Source: an uncultured Amylibacter sp.
GTDB taxonomy: Bacteria; Pseudomonadota; Alphaproteobacteria; Rhodobacterales; Rhodobacteraceae
Direction of reading: 5' to 3'
Assembly: GCA_943846615.1 (NCBI GenBank)
Contig: OX044354.1
Coordinates: 934,359-998,358 of the forward strand
Length of the DNA: 64,000 nt
The number at the start of each line of letters is the position of its first letter. The stretch's first letter is position 1. The position numbers were made by a program, and so were the translations under genes. Below are positions 18,851 through 26,397 of the stretch, one piece after another. Under the pieces are notes generated by a model. The model was not told the DNA's origin. It did no database searches and saw only the letters and a program-made list of their open reading frames with translations.

Positions 18851-18977
18851 GTCAACGTGAGGGGGCAAGGTATGTTCCCCACCGCAAAGCCTTGCCCCAT
18901 ACTTACATACATGTATCCGCACTCAAACAGATGGATACATGTTCCAAACTGAAGTAATTTTCAAAACCAAGTTAACC

Positions 18978-19133
18978 GTCGCAATCAACAAAGACGAAGA
19001 AGCCCCAATATTCCAAGTGGCTGATTACGGTCTGGTTGCTGATTTGTTTGACGCAGTTCCAGAACTGACTGACGCGCTGTAATCAAACTTAAATCATTCA
19101 AAGGGCCCTCGCATTGCGGGGGCCTTTTTCGTT
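18978..19133 (+). pseudogene. Displaced etfA 3' fragment (repeat copy 2)
   Basis: These bases encode an in-frame [18 protein letters not shown]... tail identical in protein sequence to the last 34 residues of EtfA, then a TAA stop and a terminator copy. There is no upstream etfA sequence, so it is a gene fragment. Because all four codon differences from the live gene are silent, this copy probably evolved for some time as the end of a working etfA allele before being cut off. That part is inference. Confidence 0.88.
19100..19130 (+). terminator. Second copy of the etfA terminator
   Basis: The same hairpin as at 18160-18190 recurs, with T5C instead of T6 at the end. It belongs to the displaced etfA tail and may end read-through from the fasciclin gene. 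Confidence 0.75.
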
Positions 19134-19262
19134 GCAAGGCAAGCCTGAATTGATATCCCGCATTTTATTTCTACTTTGTGAGGCATTGGAATTGATGAAC
19201 ATTCTTTCTCGCTTTAGAACTAGATAAAGATAAATTTAGTTCATTCATTTACAGGATCTCAA

Positions 19263-19637
19263 ATGACATTTTCAGCTATTTATAGAAATAGACGCAACAT
19301 AGTTTTATTTGCGCTAGTTAGCATTTCAAGCACAAGCACCCCATGGTTAGCAGAAGGCCTTGATCTTAAGAAAGAAAGTGCAATTTCTGTCGAAAGTTGT
19401 ATTTCCGCATTGAAAGGGCGGAACAAAGATCTCTCAAAATTGGCCCAATATGGATACAAACAAAAACGTAAGGCACGTTTCCACAAGGCCATAGATGGAA
19501 ATTTCTGCAAACAAACTTTTACAATGCAAGAGGGTCGTCGATACCATCGTCGGTTGACTCATCAAATTCAAGATGATCCGAATTCACCAATTTGGACGAA
19601 AAGCGAGATGAAATTGCGATGTTTTCACGAAGCGTAA
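19263..19637 (+). CDS. Small hypothetical protein, possibly secreted
   Basis: The 124-residue ORF begins with a hydrophobic segment after RNRRN (about 11-30) that could be a signal peptide or anchor. A Lys/Arg-rich body with three cysteines follows. ACAGGA lies before the ATG. Its last 119 bases overlap the 3' end of the TadE-like gene on the other strand, and the C-terminus from QEGRRYHRR on looks like antisense of that gene. It may be a truncated older gene that now reads into its neighbour, or a chance ORF. Confidence 0.4.
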   Translation: MTFSAIYRNRRNIVLFALVSISSTSTPWLAEGLDLKKESAISVESCISALKGRNKDLSKLAQYGYKQKRKARFHKAIDGNFCKQTFTMQEGRRYHRRLTHQIQDDPNSPIWTKSEMKLRCFHEA

Positions 19638-20094
19638 TCCCGTTCAAGCCAACCCAAGAAAAACCAGGCGAATAAGGTGAATAGCTCTGAACTAGCAACA
19701 TATGTTCATCAATCGTCGAGTTAGGAATTAAATCTTCGATATCGACTGCAACGGGCGTTGTTTGAGGAAAATCAGATGTCTCTATGCTCCAAAGAATAGT
19801 CAAATTACCGCCTGATTTCTTTACACTAGTTACGCGAAGCCACGAGTTTTCTCTATCCCGAGAACCAGAAATGGTATCGAAAACACCATCAAGCGAAAGA
19901 ATGAAGTCATCATCAACTATCGTTTGCCGCGACAACAAATCAGAAATTGTATAACTCGCCGTGGTGAATTTCATCCATTTATGAAATGCGTCGAAAAAAA
20001 CAAACATTCCCAAAAAACACAGCAAAAGTGCCGGGAGCATAAACATAAATTCAATAACAAGAACGCCGCGCTCGTTTTTATAAAATTTCTTCAT
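19519..20094 (-). CDS. TadE/TadF-like pilus assembly protein
   Basis: The 191-residue protein starts with a short basic tail and NERGVLVIEFMFMLPALLLCFLGMFVFFDAF. This is a TadE-type pseudopilin N-terminus with the conserved E-F and a hydrophobic helix at about 10-32. The rest is a periplasmic domain. TadE/F proteins are minor pilins of tight-adherence (Flp) pili, processed by the TadV prepilin peptidase. It follows a second TadE-like gene by three bases and a TadG-like gene before that. No tadA, tadB/C, flp or cpaB is in this window. Confidence 0.8.
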   Translation of the reverse strand: MKKFYKNERGVLVIEFMFMLPALLLCFLGMFVFFDAFHKWMKFTTASYTISDLLSRQTIVDDDFILSLDGVFDTISGSRDRENSWLRVTSVKKSGGNLTILWSIETSDFPQTTPVAVDIEDLIPNSTIDEHMLLVQSYSPYSPGFSWVGLNGITLRENIAISSRFSSKLVNSDHLEFDESTDDGIDDPLAL

Positions 20095-20097
20095 GGT

Positions 20098-20667
20098 TCA
20101 ACTCGGTTCGTTAATGTAAGCATTATCTGAAACTAATGAAATACCGCCACTATCGTCGAAATCGAAAGGCATCGCAAATGATGTTGGTAAGATTGTATCG
20201 ACGACGACGCAGGCACGCATAAACATAATGTTTTGTATATCAGCAGATTCTCTGACGCCATCCTCGACCGAAGGTAGATCGGTTAGCGGATCCACAGGGC
20301 CAGTGCGGTCGACACACGAGGCCTCCGTCTCTGGCACTCCAGTAACGGGATCTACCGCCGTCAATTCAAGAAAAAGGGAGGTGTCACAATCCTTAATAAT
20401 AGTCACCTTTGCGCAAATCTTGTCCTTTATATAATCGTGAGCCTGAGCGTTGGTCGTGTACGTATCTGGAATGCCATTAATGCGCACATCACGAGCCGCC
20501 GTAGACAAACTGTGTTCCAACATAACCCAACGCATGAGAACAAACCCGTTCTCCAACATCCATGCGAAAATAATCATAAAAAGCGTCGACGTCACTACCA
20601 TTTCCAAAGACGTCGAACCTGTCTCGTCTTTGGAAAACGATTTCAATCTCATTCGCATGTGTTTCAC
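20098..20667 (-). CDS. TadE-like pilus assembly protein
   Basis: The 189-residue protein has FSKDETGSTSLEMVVTSTLFMIIFAWMLENG, a TadE-type N-terminus with the conserved glutamate at about residue 22 and one membrane helix (about 24-45). A periplasmic domain with four cysteines follows (in DKICAKVTIIKDCD, EASCVD and MRACVVV), which could form two disulfides. It is the middle gene of a three-gene set transcribed right to left. Confidence 0.8.
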   Translation of the reverse strand: MKHMRMRLKSFSKDETGSTSLEMVVTSTLFMIIFAWMLENGFVLMRWVMLEHSLSTAARDVRINGIPDTYTTNAQAHDYIKDKICAKVTIIKDCDTSLFLELTAVDPVTGVPETEASCVDRTGPVDPLTDLPSVEDGVRESADIQNIMFMRACVVVDTILPTSFAMPFDFDDSGGISLVSDNAYINEPS

Positions 20668-20698
20668 AAAACACTCCCAACTATGGCGCTTTAAAAAC

Positions 20699-22207
20699 TT
20701 ACTTAGTTAATTTCAGCTTTTCCACAGCCGCACCAACCTCTGCAAAGATTTCTTCAATATCGCCAGGCTCGGCAGTGTGATAAAATGCGTCGTTGGTTGC
20801 ACAGTCTCGTAGAGAATCTTGACCATTTGTACTCGCGCCATAAGCAATTGAAAAAATCACAATTCCTTTGTCTTTGGCGGCGGAGCATATCAAATCAAAC
20901 CGAGAGTCTTTTGTTGTGGAATCTACAGTATCCCAATAGTCACCAAGTTCGCCACCTGTTTCCGTTATCAACGTTTCAAGTGGAACTTTTTGCCACATTT
21001 TTTTCCAGGTCATACGCTCCCAACCCGCGCTCGTTTTCTCAATAAAACTTACGTTGTTCTCGCCTGGATTGTACCAAACGTGAGACGGGTTCGCGGCATC
21101 GTCGGTACGAAACTCTGCTTTTACTTTGTGTTCCGCGACGTTCTGACCATCTGTGATGATTAGCATCACTTTTTGCGTACTCTCATGGTTCCAATCAACT
21201 GGGCGCTGTGAAAAGCCAGGATCGACAGATTGGCGGTCTTCTGCATTACCATCGCTATCCCATAATGTGGACAGGTGATTGATAACAGGACGGCTCGCTG
21301 GGTCTAATAATGCGACACCCCACTTAGCGGCAATATCAAGCGATGTACTGCCGCGCGACTTCATCGCATCGAGCTGATCGGTTAACGCTGTTAAATCTTT
21401 TGAGAACGGCAGAATCTGATCGTACTCTTCGGCGCTACAATGTGGTAAATCGATTTCCCAAACATTTGCATTGGGATTTGAATTTTTATACGCAGCATGA
21501 ACCGCCTGTACTTGCTCATCAGTCGAAAACCCCGTTTCCGTGTACGCGGCGTCAGTCCACTCTGAACAAAAAGTAAGTTGATGATCTGCAGTACCGTGGG
21601 CCGCTTCATACAGTTCTTTGCCGGCATTCACTTGCATATCATATGGAATCGTCGATATCGAAACACGATTGGGATCAACATCATCATTTGACGCTAAAAG
21701 ACTTGTGTAGAAGGAAGTTAACGCAGGTACCAAGCTTGTTAAGCGCCCGCCATTTCCCATAGAATTGGATACATCGATAACAACGGACAACTCTACATCT
21801 GGCACACGTTCCTCAGCAGCACTGATAATTTCAATGTCCATATCGAAAACTCCGAACGAGCGCATGAAAATTGTATCAACAGTTTGAGTTGCCGAGACTT
21901 CGACAAGACGATGCGAGGACGTGTCAATTTCGTCTAAAATTCGAATATTAACATCAGGATCCAAGTTAGCTGTAGCGAGATGTCCCCGAACAATATTCGA
22001 AGGCGACTCAGTATATCTAAGTGATGCCGCTGAAATAGTAGCTATATCAATCTGAGATTGAAGATGCGTACGCGCCGATTCATACTTAACCAAATCGAAT
22101 GCCACGCCAAAAAACGAAAGCATTGCCACAAACAGCATGGATATATAGATCGTCATCGACCCCGATACATCTGTCCAATAATTCAAAAAAAACGTTCTTA
22201 TTTTCAT
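20699..22207 (-). CDS. TadG-like protein with von Willebrand factor A domain
   Basis: The 502-residue protein has a TadG-type N-terminal membrane helix (about 17-38, after SGSMTIYISMLF). A linker follows, then a VWA domain with the metal-binding motif DVSNSMG at about residues 145-151. VWA-containing TadG proteins are thought to anchor Flp pili or act as surface adhesins. The start at 22207 (MKIRTFFLNYW) is preferred to an upstream codon at 22225. It is the first gene of the cluster; the 246-base gap upstream (22208-22453) holds no gene and presumably its promoter. Confidence 0.83.
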   Translation of the reverse strand: MKIRTFFLNYWTDVSGSMTIYISMLFVAMLSFFGVAFDLVKYESARTHLQSQIDIATISAASLRYTESPSNIVRGHLATANLDPDVNIRILDEIDTSSHRLVEVSATQTVDTIFMRSFGVFDMDIEIISAAEERVPDVELSVVIDVSNSMGNGGRLTSLVPALTSFYTSLLASNDDVDPNRVSISTIPYDMQVNAGKELYEAAHGTADHQLTFCSEWTDAAYTETGFSTDEQVQAVHAAYKNSNPNANVWEIDLPHCSAEEYDQILPFSKDLTALTDQLDAMKSRGSTSLDIAAKWGVALLDPASRPVINHLSTLWDSDGNAEDRQSVDPGFSQRPVDWNHESTQKVMLIITDGQNVAEHKVKAEFRTDDAANPSHVWYNPGENNVSFIEKTSAGWERMTWKKMWQKVPLETLITETGGELGDYWDTVDSTTKDSRFDLICSAAKDKGIVIFSIAYGASTNGQDSLRDCATNDAFYHTAEPGDIEEIFAEVGAAVEKLKLTK

Positions 22208-22453
22208 GGCAACACCCCAGTACAAACTACCTGTTCCTTACAAAACCAAGTAAATGTAGCAATAATAAGGCGAAAACGTGTTAATTTCCAAAATATATCA
22301 TGTTTCAAATTGCACAAAATTGGACATATTATGGTGCAGTAAGGCAAATTCCAGCCAATCTCAATTCCCTAGGTGTGATCGCCTGGTGCGACACATAAGA
22401 AATTTGGCGCGGATATGTTCGTATTCCAACCTAGAATTGCATTCGTTTATGGA

Positions 22454-23195
22454 TCAAATCCATAGTGATCGTTGACTGCACCCCAACAATTCTGAAAAAG
22501 ATACCAAAGTTCTTGTTGCAGATGAATCGCTTCTGTTGAGGTGGTCTTTAACAATCAACGCTCCATCCTTCGCGTTCGAACCAGAGATGACTTGGTATAG
22601 TTTTGATAGCCCCTTGCCTGAGAAAATATCCTCTACTGTTGTGAATGCAGACGCGTCACATTCGCGGGACAGGGTGGATTTGATGTTGTGAGGTAAAGCC
22701 GCATGGCCCAATTCAGCCTGCAAACAAATAGGGTGACCAGCCTTGGCGTTGATGACAGGGCAGACATTAAAACCGGTTCCAAGGCCAACGACCAAGTATT
22801 GCCCGTTCTTTTTTTTGCAGTGAATTTGAGCCGCCTATGTGTTGGGTGCCATTCAATGGTAAGGCTTGCAAACTGTACCCCAAGGCCGTCAAATCATTGA
22901 TCAGTGTTACATCAGTGCAATGTGTTGAACGCTGAAGGTCATCAATAGATATTTCCCAATCTAAATTTGTAAGCTTTCCTGTGTTCGCCGTTATTGGCCC
23001 CTCAATGGCAATCACACAGCGGGAAATCTGAACGTTTGAAGTTTCTTTGAAAAACTGCGCTATGACCTCATAAAACGATTGAAAGCGAGCATTAACAAAA
23101 TATTGCACTGAGGCTTGGTTCAAGATGCCATTCTGTGCCAAGCCCAACCGAGATTGTGTGCCGCCGACATCCGCGACAAGTGTATGCGCTTCCAT
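22454..23195 (-). pseudogene. Glucokinase-like pseudogene (frameshifted and truncated)
   Basis: Two reading frames together match a glucokinase. The first (23195-22767) has LVADVGGTQSRLGLA, the sugar-binding NLDWEIS and INDLTALGYSL. The second (from about 22813 to 22454) has YLVVGLGTGFNVCPV, ELGHAALP and IFSGKGLSKLYQ. They join at a run of eight A (T8 at 22809-22816 on the + strand), where one base is gained or lost. The product also ends right after SFSELLGC, lacking roughly the last 80-90 residues of the family. The A8 run could be a sequencing error, but the missing C-terminus argues for a real pseudogene. Confidence 0.82.
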
Positions 23196-23504
23196 TTTTC
23201 TACTTTCCTAACTAAAGCGTGACCTCGTTTCCGGATAAAAATACGAACCCTTAGCTAAATCAAATGCTAACTTGAGTGGTTGAGCTGGTTAAGTCTCCGT
23301 CTCATCGTGTTGTCTGTCGTCTGATAGATTGGAGCCGCCATTAGGCCAATCTTAGCATTTTTATACATGCTCTAAAAACGAAGGTCTGCTTTCGGGCAGA
23401 GCTTTTGAAGTAGCGCAATTGCATCGAATGGTCGGTTCCCACCCGATTAGGCCGAAAACTCGAAGCGGTCTCTAAGTCCCCCATTGTGGACATTTCGCCA
23501 AGCC
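23196..23504. other. Non-coding stretch between pseudogene and acyltransferase
   Basis: No gene is seen in these 309 bases. They contain an inverted repeat read as a terminator for the leftward operon at 23373-23404. A smaller imperfect repeat lies near 23330-23352. The rest is featureless. This marks the right edge of the accessory segment before conserved gene order resumes. Confidence 0.6.
23373..23404 (-). terminator. Intrinsic terminator for the leftward HPr-acyltransferase operon
   Basis: Read on the minus strand, a 9-bp stem with one mismatch (arms 23404-23396 and 23389-23381) and a 6-base loop runs into CGTTTTTAG. It lies about 100 bases after the acyltransferase stop. Confidence 0.55.
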
Positions 23505-24371
23505 CTACTTCTTAGGCTTCAATTTCAACGTCTCTTCACGCAAAAACGCCATCAAACCTTTGGCATCTTTTTCGTATGATTTTACAATCTCCGGATCGAT
23601 CAATTCACCAATGACTGGGCTTTGCTTTTTATTGAACGCATGACGGATTTCATACAACAACAGGCTCTGGCGCAACGTATCGCCCAGCTTGTTCGCAATC
23701 TGGAACCAACGGCTGTTTGAGCCCGTGAAATAAATCGGTAAAACCCTCGCCCCTGATTGGCGGATCATCTTGGCGGTGAATGTCGCCCATTCACGTTCCG
23801 TCGGCTCACCGAAGTACGTATCAGACGTGGAAACCGTGCCCGCGGGGAACAATGCAATACAATGCCCCTCCTTCAACGCACCAATCGCCTTTTGACGCAT
23901 CTGAATATTCTTACGCACCGCGTCCTCTTCATGAGGGAAGCTGACGGGCAATAAATACTTCTCAATACGCGTCACACCAACCAACAAGGCGCGTGTCAGA
24001 ATCTGATAATCATCACGCGATTGGCTGATCAAACGTGCCATCACAATACCATCGATCAAACCATGCGGGTGGTTGGATACAATCACCAACGGCCCCTCTG
24101 ATGGAATGCGCGCGATTTCGGTTTTCGGCGTCGTCAGCTCGATATTCATCTCTTCGAGAACAGAAATCCAAAAATCTGGGTCTTTGTTTTGATCACGTTC
24201 CCATTTGCGCATCTTATACAACAGATAGTAACGCGCCGTCAGAATTTCGATCGCGCTGATCAGGATACGTTTTGTGCGGCTGGGAAACGAATTGGCGTAG
24301 GTCAGTTCAGACCGATCATACAATTTGTTTGGATCGTAATCATCGTTGTGGTTGTCTACTGTTTCACCCAT
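23505..24371 (-). CDS. Acyltransferase of the PlsC/lysophospholipid family
   Basis: The 288-residue protein contains SNHPHGLIDGIVMARL at about residues 98-113, the acceptor-binding histidine/aspartate block of glycerolipid acyltransferases in a hemolysin-type variant. IALFPAGTVSTSD is the second motif. It probably acylates a lysophospholipid, or an ornithine-lipid-type acceptor, at the membrane. I chose the ATG at 24371 with GAAGGACG before it; a TTG at 24392 would overlap the HPr gene. The spacing of four bases makes it the last gene of the PTS operon. Confidence 0.82.
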   Translation of the reverse strand: MGETVDNHNDDYDPNKLYDRSELTYANSFPSRTKRILISAIEILTARYYLLYKMRKWERDQNKDPDFWISVLEEMNIELTTPKTEIARIPSEGPLVIVSNHPHGLIDGIVMARLISQSRDDYQILTRALLVGVTRIEKYLLPVSFPHEEDAVRKNIQMRQKAIGALKEGHCIALFPAGTVSTSDTYFGEPTEREWATFTAKMIRQSGARVLPIYFTGSNSRWFQIANKLGDTLRQSLLLYEIRHAFNKKQSPVIGELIDPEIVKSYEKDAKGLMAFLREETLKLKPKK

Positions 24372-24375
24372 TGGA

Positions 24376-24642
24376 TCAACGTCCTTCGCCAAAGTAGTCT
24401 TCTACTAGTGTTTTCAGTGCCTCTGCCAGCTTTTCAGCCTCAGGTCCAGCGGTCTCGACTTCGATCTCTGAGCCTATTGAGGCGGCCAGCATCATCAAGC
24501 CCATCATAGAATCGCCCGTTACCTCGAGTCCATCCTTTGAAACCACAGCCGTCGCATCACAGTTTTCCACTGTTTCGACGAATTTGGCCGATGCACGTGC
24601 ATGCAGGCCCTTCTCATTTATGATCTTTAACGTCTGCTTCAT
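24376..24642 (-). CDS. HPr family phosphocarrier protein
   Basis: This 88-residue HPr is the phosphocarrier of a regulatory PTS. The active-site histidine is His14 in KGLHARASAKFV. Ser45 in TGDSMMGLMML is the expected target of HPr kinase, which is encoded in the same operon. Alphaproteobacteria use such a PTS for regulation rather than sugar uptake. Enzyme I is not in the window. It lies eight bases after the EIIA gene. Confidence 0.95.
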   Translation of the reverse strand: MKQTLKIINEKGLHARASAKFVETVENCDATAVVSKDGLEVTGDSMMGLMMLAASIGSEIEVETAGPEAEKLAEALKTLVEDYFGEGR

Positions 24643-24650
24643 GACCCAAC

Positions 24651-25046
24651 CTAAATTCCGGCAGAGCCGTTACAGCTGTTTATATACTTTTTTCCAGCGT
24701 CCATTGAAACAGTTAATGCCTGTTCAATCGGCAAGCGACGCGATTTGGCTAATTTCAACAACATTGGCAGGTTCGCACCATATAAAATGCGGCGTTCTTC
24801 GCAATGACAGGCCTTCATCGACAGGTTCGATGGCGATCCGCCAAACATATCTGTGACGACAACAACGCCACTGCCCTGATCCACAGAATCCGCAATTCTG
24901 CAAATTTCGGATTGTTTATCACTGCGATCACATTCAGCGGCGATTGAAACCGCTTTGATGCCCTTTTGCGGGCCCATGACATGTTCGATGGCGGCCAAAT
25001 ATTCTTCGGCTAATCGTCCATGTCCTACAATTACGACACCAATCAC
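24651..25046 (-). CDS. PTS EIIA component, mannose family
   Basis: The 131-residue protein begins MIGVVIVGHGRLAEEYLAAI; His9 is the phosphorylation site. VVVVTDMFGGSPSNLSMKA is the second family motif. The start is a GTG at 25046 that overlaps the rapZ stop (GTGA), with GCAGGAG upstream. The frame is open further but runs inside rapZ. There is no IIB/IIC/IID partner here, so it should be regulatory, accepting phosphate from HPr. Confidence 0.93.
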   Translation of the reverse strand: MIGVVIVGHGRLAEEYLAAIEHVMGPQKGIKAVSIAAECDRSDKQSEICRIADSVDQGSGVVVVTDMFGGSPSNLSMKACHCEERRILYGANLPMLLKLAKSRRLPIEQALTVSMDAGKKYINSCNGSAGI

Positions 25047-25957
25047 GTCCGTAACACTCCTGCATCTCGTGCGATCATCGCACGACGTTCCATTTCTCTG
25101 TGACGCACTGATGTTTGCCACCCCAATTTTGTCAGCGCGACTGACAACTCCTGTGTAACCGTTACCGATCTGTGCTTACCACCCGTACACCCCAAACCGA
25201 TTGTGAAGTGTGCTTTACCTTCATCACGATAGGCAGGCAACAGCAACGATGCCATATCCACAGTCTGTGCGAAAAAGGCATCATATAACTTATCCGCCTT
25301 AACATATGCTTGAACGCCCCCGTCCAAGCCATTCTTCTCGCGCAGATTCTCATCCCAGTATGGATTCCTAAGAAACCTGCAATCCAGCACCATGTCAATT
25401 CCCCGTGGCACACCACGCTTATAAGAAAATGATTGCAGGTTAACAGCTAAACCCCGCGCCTCCTCGGTCCCAAACAATTTTTCAACTTCAGCACGTAAAT
25501 CATGGGGCGACATATCGGACGTATCCAAATACACATCTGCGCGGTGGCGCAACACATGTAACAGGTCCTGTTCATGCTCGATCCCCTTTAGCGGCGTTGT
25601 GTCGGGCGCTGATGGATGACGTCGGCGTGTTTCGCTGTAGCGGCGCAATAAAACATCCGTCGAACAATCCACATAAAATAACGATGCTTCGTAGTCTTCG
25701 CGGTATTCCAAAATATCCACGGCGTCCATAACCGCCTTAACACTGAAATCACGGGTGCGTACATCAACAGACAGCGCCAAATCGCGGCCCAATTTCGGCC
25801 CCGACAACAGGCGCGGCAAGAACTCTAACGGCAGGTTATCAATTGTTTCGAAACCCATATCTTCAAACGCATTTACGACCGTGCTGCGGCCGGCCCCTGA
25901 GGGACCAGTAATAAGAACGATTCTGGTTGCGTTATTTTCCACGATAATTCCCAACAC
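25043..25957 (-). CDS. rapZ: RNase adapter / nucleotide-binding protein RapZ
   Basis: RapZ (YvcJ family) has 304 residues. It shows a P-loop GPSGAGRSTVVNAFEDMGF at about 18-36, the IDNLPLEFLPRL motif, RRYSETRRRHP and the C-terminal GCTGGKHRSVTV. In enterobacteria it directs a small RNA of glucosamine metabolism to RNase E; in alphaproteobacteria the role is less clear. The usual Lys of the P-loop is Arg. I keep the GTG at 25957; a GTG at 25942 with GGGA before it is an alternative. It lies five bases after hprK. Confidence 0.92.
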   Translation of the reverse strand: MLGIIVENNATRIVLITGPSGAGRSTVVNAFEDMGFETIDNLPLEFLPRLLSGPKLGRDLALSVDVRTRDFSVKAVMDAVDILEYREDYEASLFYVDCSTDVLLRRYSETRRRHPSAPDTTPLKGIEHEQDLLHVLRHRADVYLDTSDMSPHDLRAEVEKLFGTEEARGLAVNLQSFSYKRGVPRGIDMVLDCRFLRNPYWDENLREKNGLDGGVQAYVKADKLYDAFFAQTVDMASLLLPAYRDEGKAHFTIGLGCTGGKHRSVTVTQELSVALTKLGWQTSVRHREMERRAMIARDAGVLRT

Positions 25958-25962
25958 CGCGA

Positions 25963-26397
25963 TTACACATCTGCGCGTCCTGCGGTTACGAACTGGTATG
26001 CTACACTGTGCAAATAGGGAATGTTAGCCCCATAAATCAAGGGAATATCACAATCTTGTAACGCAACGTGTCTGCGCGGCGGAATGCGTTCAACCTCTGA
26101 TTGAGATATGTCTATCGCAAGTGCAAGTTTGCTACTGCCGATATAGTCACAGTTCAAAACCCCGACTTTCGCAACTTCAATCAAGCCCGCGATATTTGGC
26201 GGGCGTTTGGCAACAATTGCGCCATCTTGAACCCTAAGATCAACATAGTCATCACCCACCAACATGGCACCGATACTAATACATGCCAGAGCAAGGGTCG
26301 ATTTGCCGCTTCCCGATGCCCCCAATATCAAAACACCGCGACCATCGAAATCAACACAGGATGCGTGTTGCAATCCGATATCTAATTTTACGCTCAA
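25963..26397 (-). CDS. hprK: HPr kinase/phosphorylase, short form
   Basis: The 144-residue protein is the catalytic C-terminal half of HprK. It has a P-loop GASGSGKST at about 26-34, the GDDYVDL motif and the IPPRRHVAL-like region. It lacks the N-terminal domain of Firmicute HprK, as is normal for alphaproteobacteria. It phosphorylates HPr on serine. The start is a TTG overlapping the chvG stop (TTGA), so its translation is probably coupled to the sensor kinase. Confidence 0.92.
   Translation of the reverse strand: MSVKLDIGLQHASCVDFDGRGVLILGASGSGKSTLALACISIGAMLVGDDYVDLRVQDGAIVAKRPPNIAGLIEVAKVGVLNCDYIGSSKLALAIDISQSEVERIPPRRHVALQDCDIPLIYGANIPYLHSVAYQFVTAGRADV

Larger units (their letters stand above)
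18851..19262. other. Intergenic stretch with hairpins and an etfA-tail copy
   Basis: There is no intact gene in these 412 bases. They contain two hairpins just after the fasciclin stop. One has 9-bp arms (18862-18870/18890-18898) and a 19-base loop; the other has perfect 10-bp arms (18909-18918/18933-18942) and a 14-base loop. Neither is followed by a T-run. Then comes the displaced etfA 3' end with its own terminator (18978-19133), followed by about 125 AT-rich bases leading to the next ORF. Confidence 0.8.
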
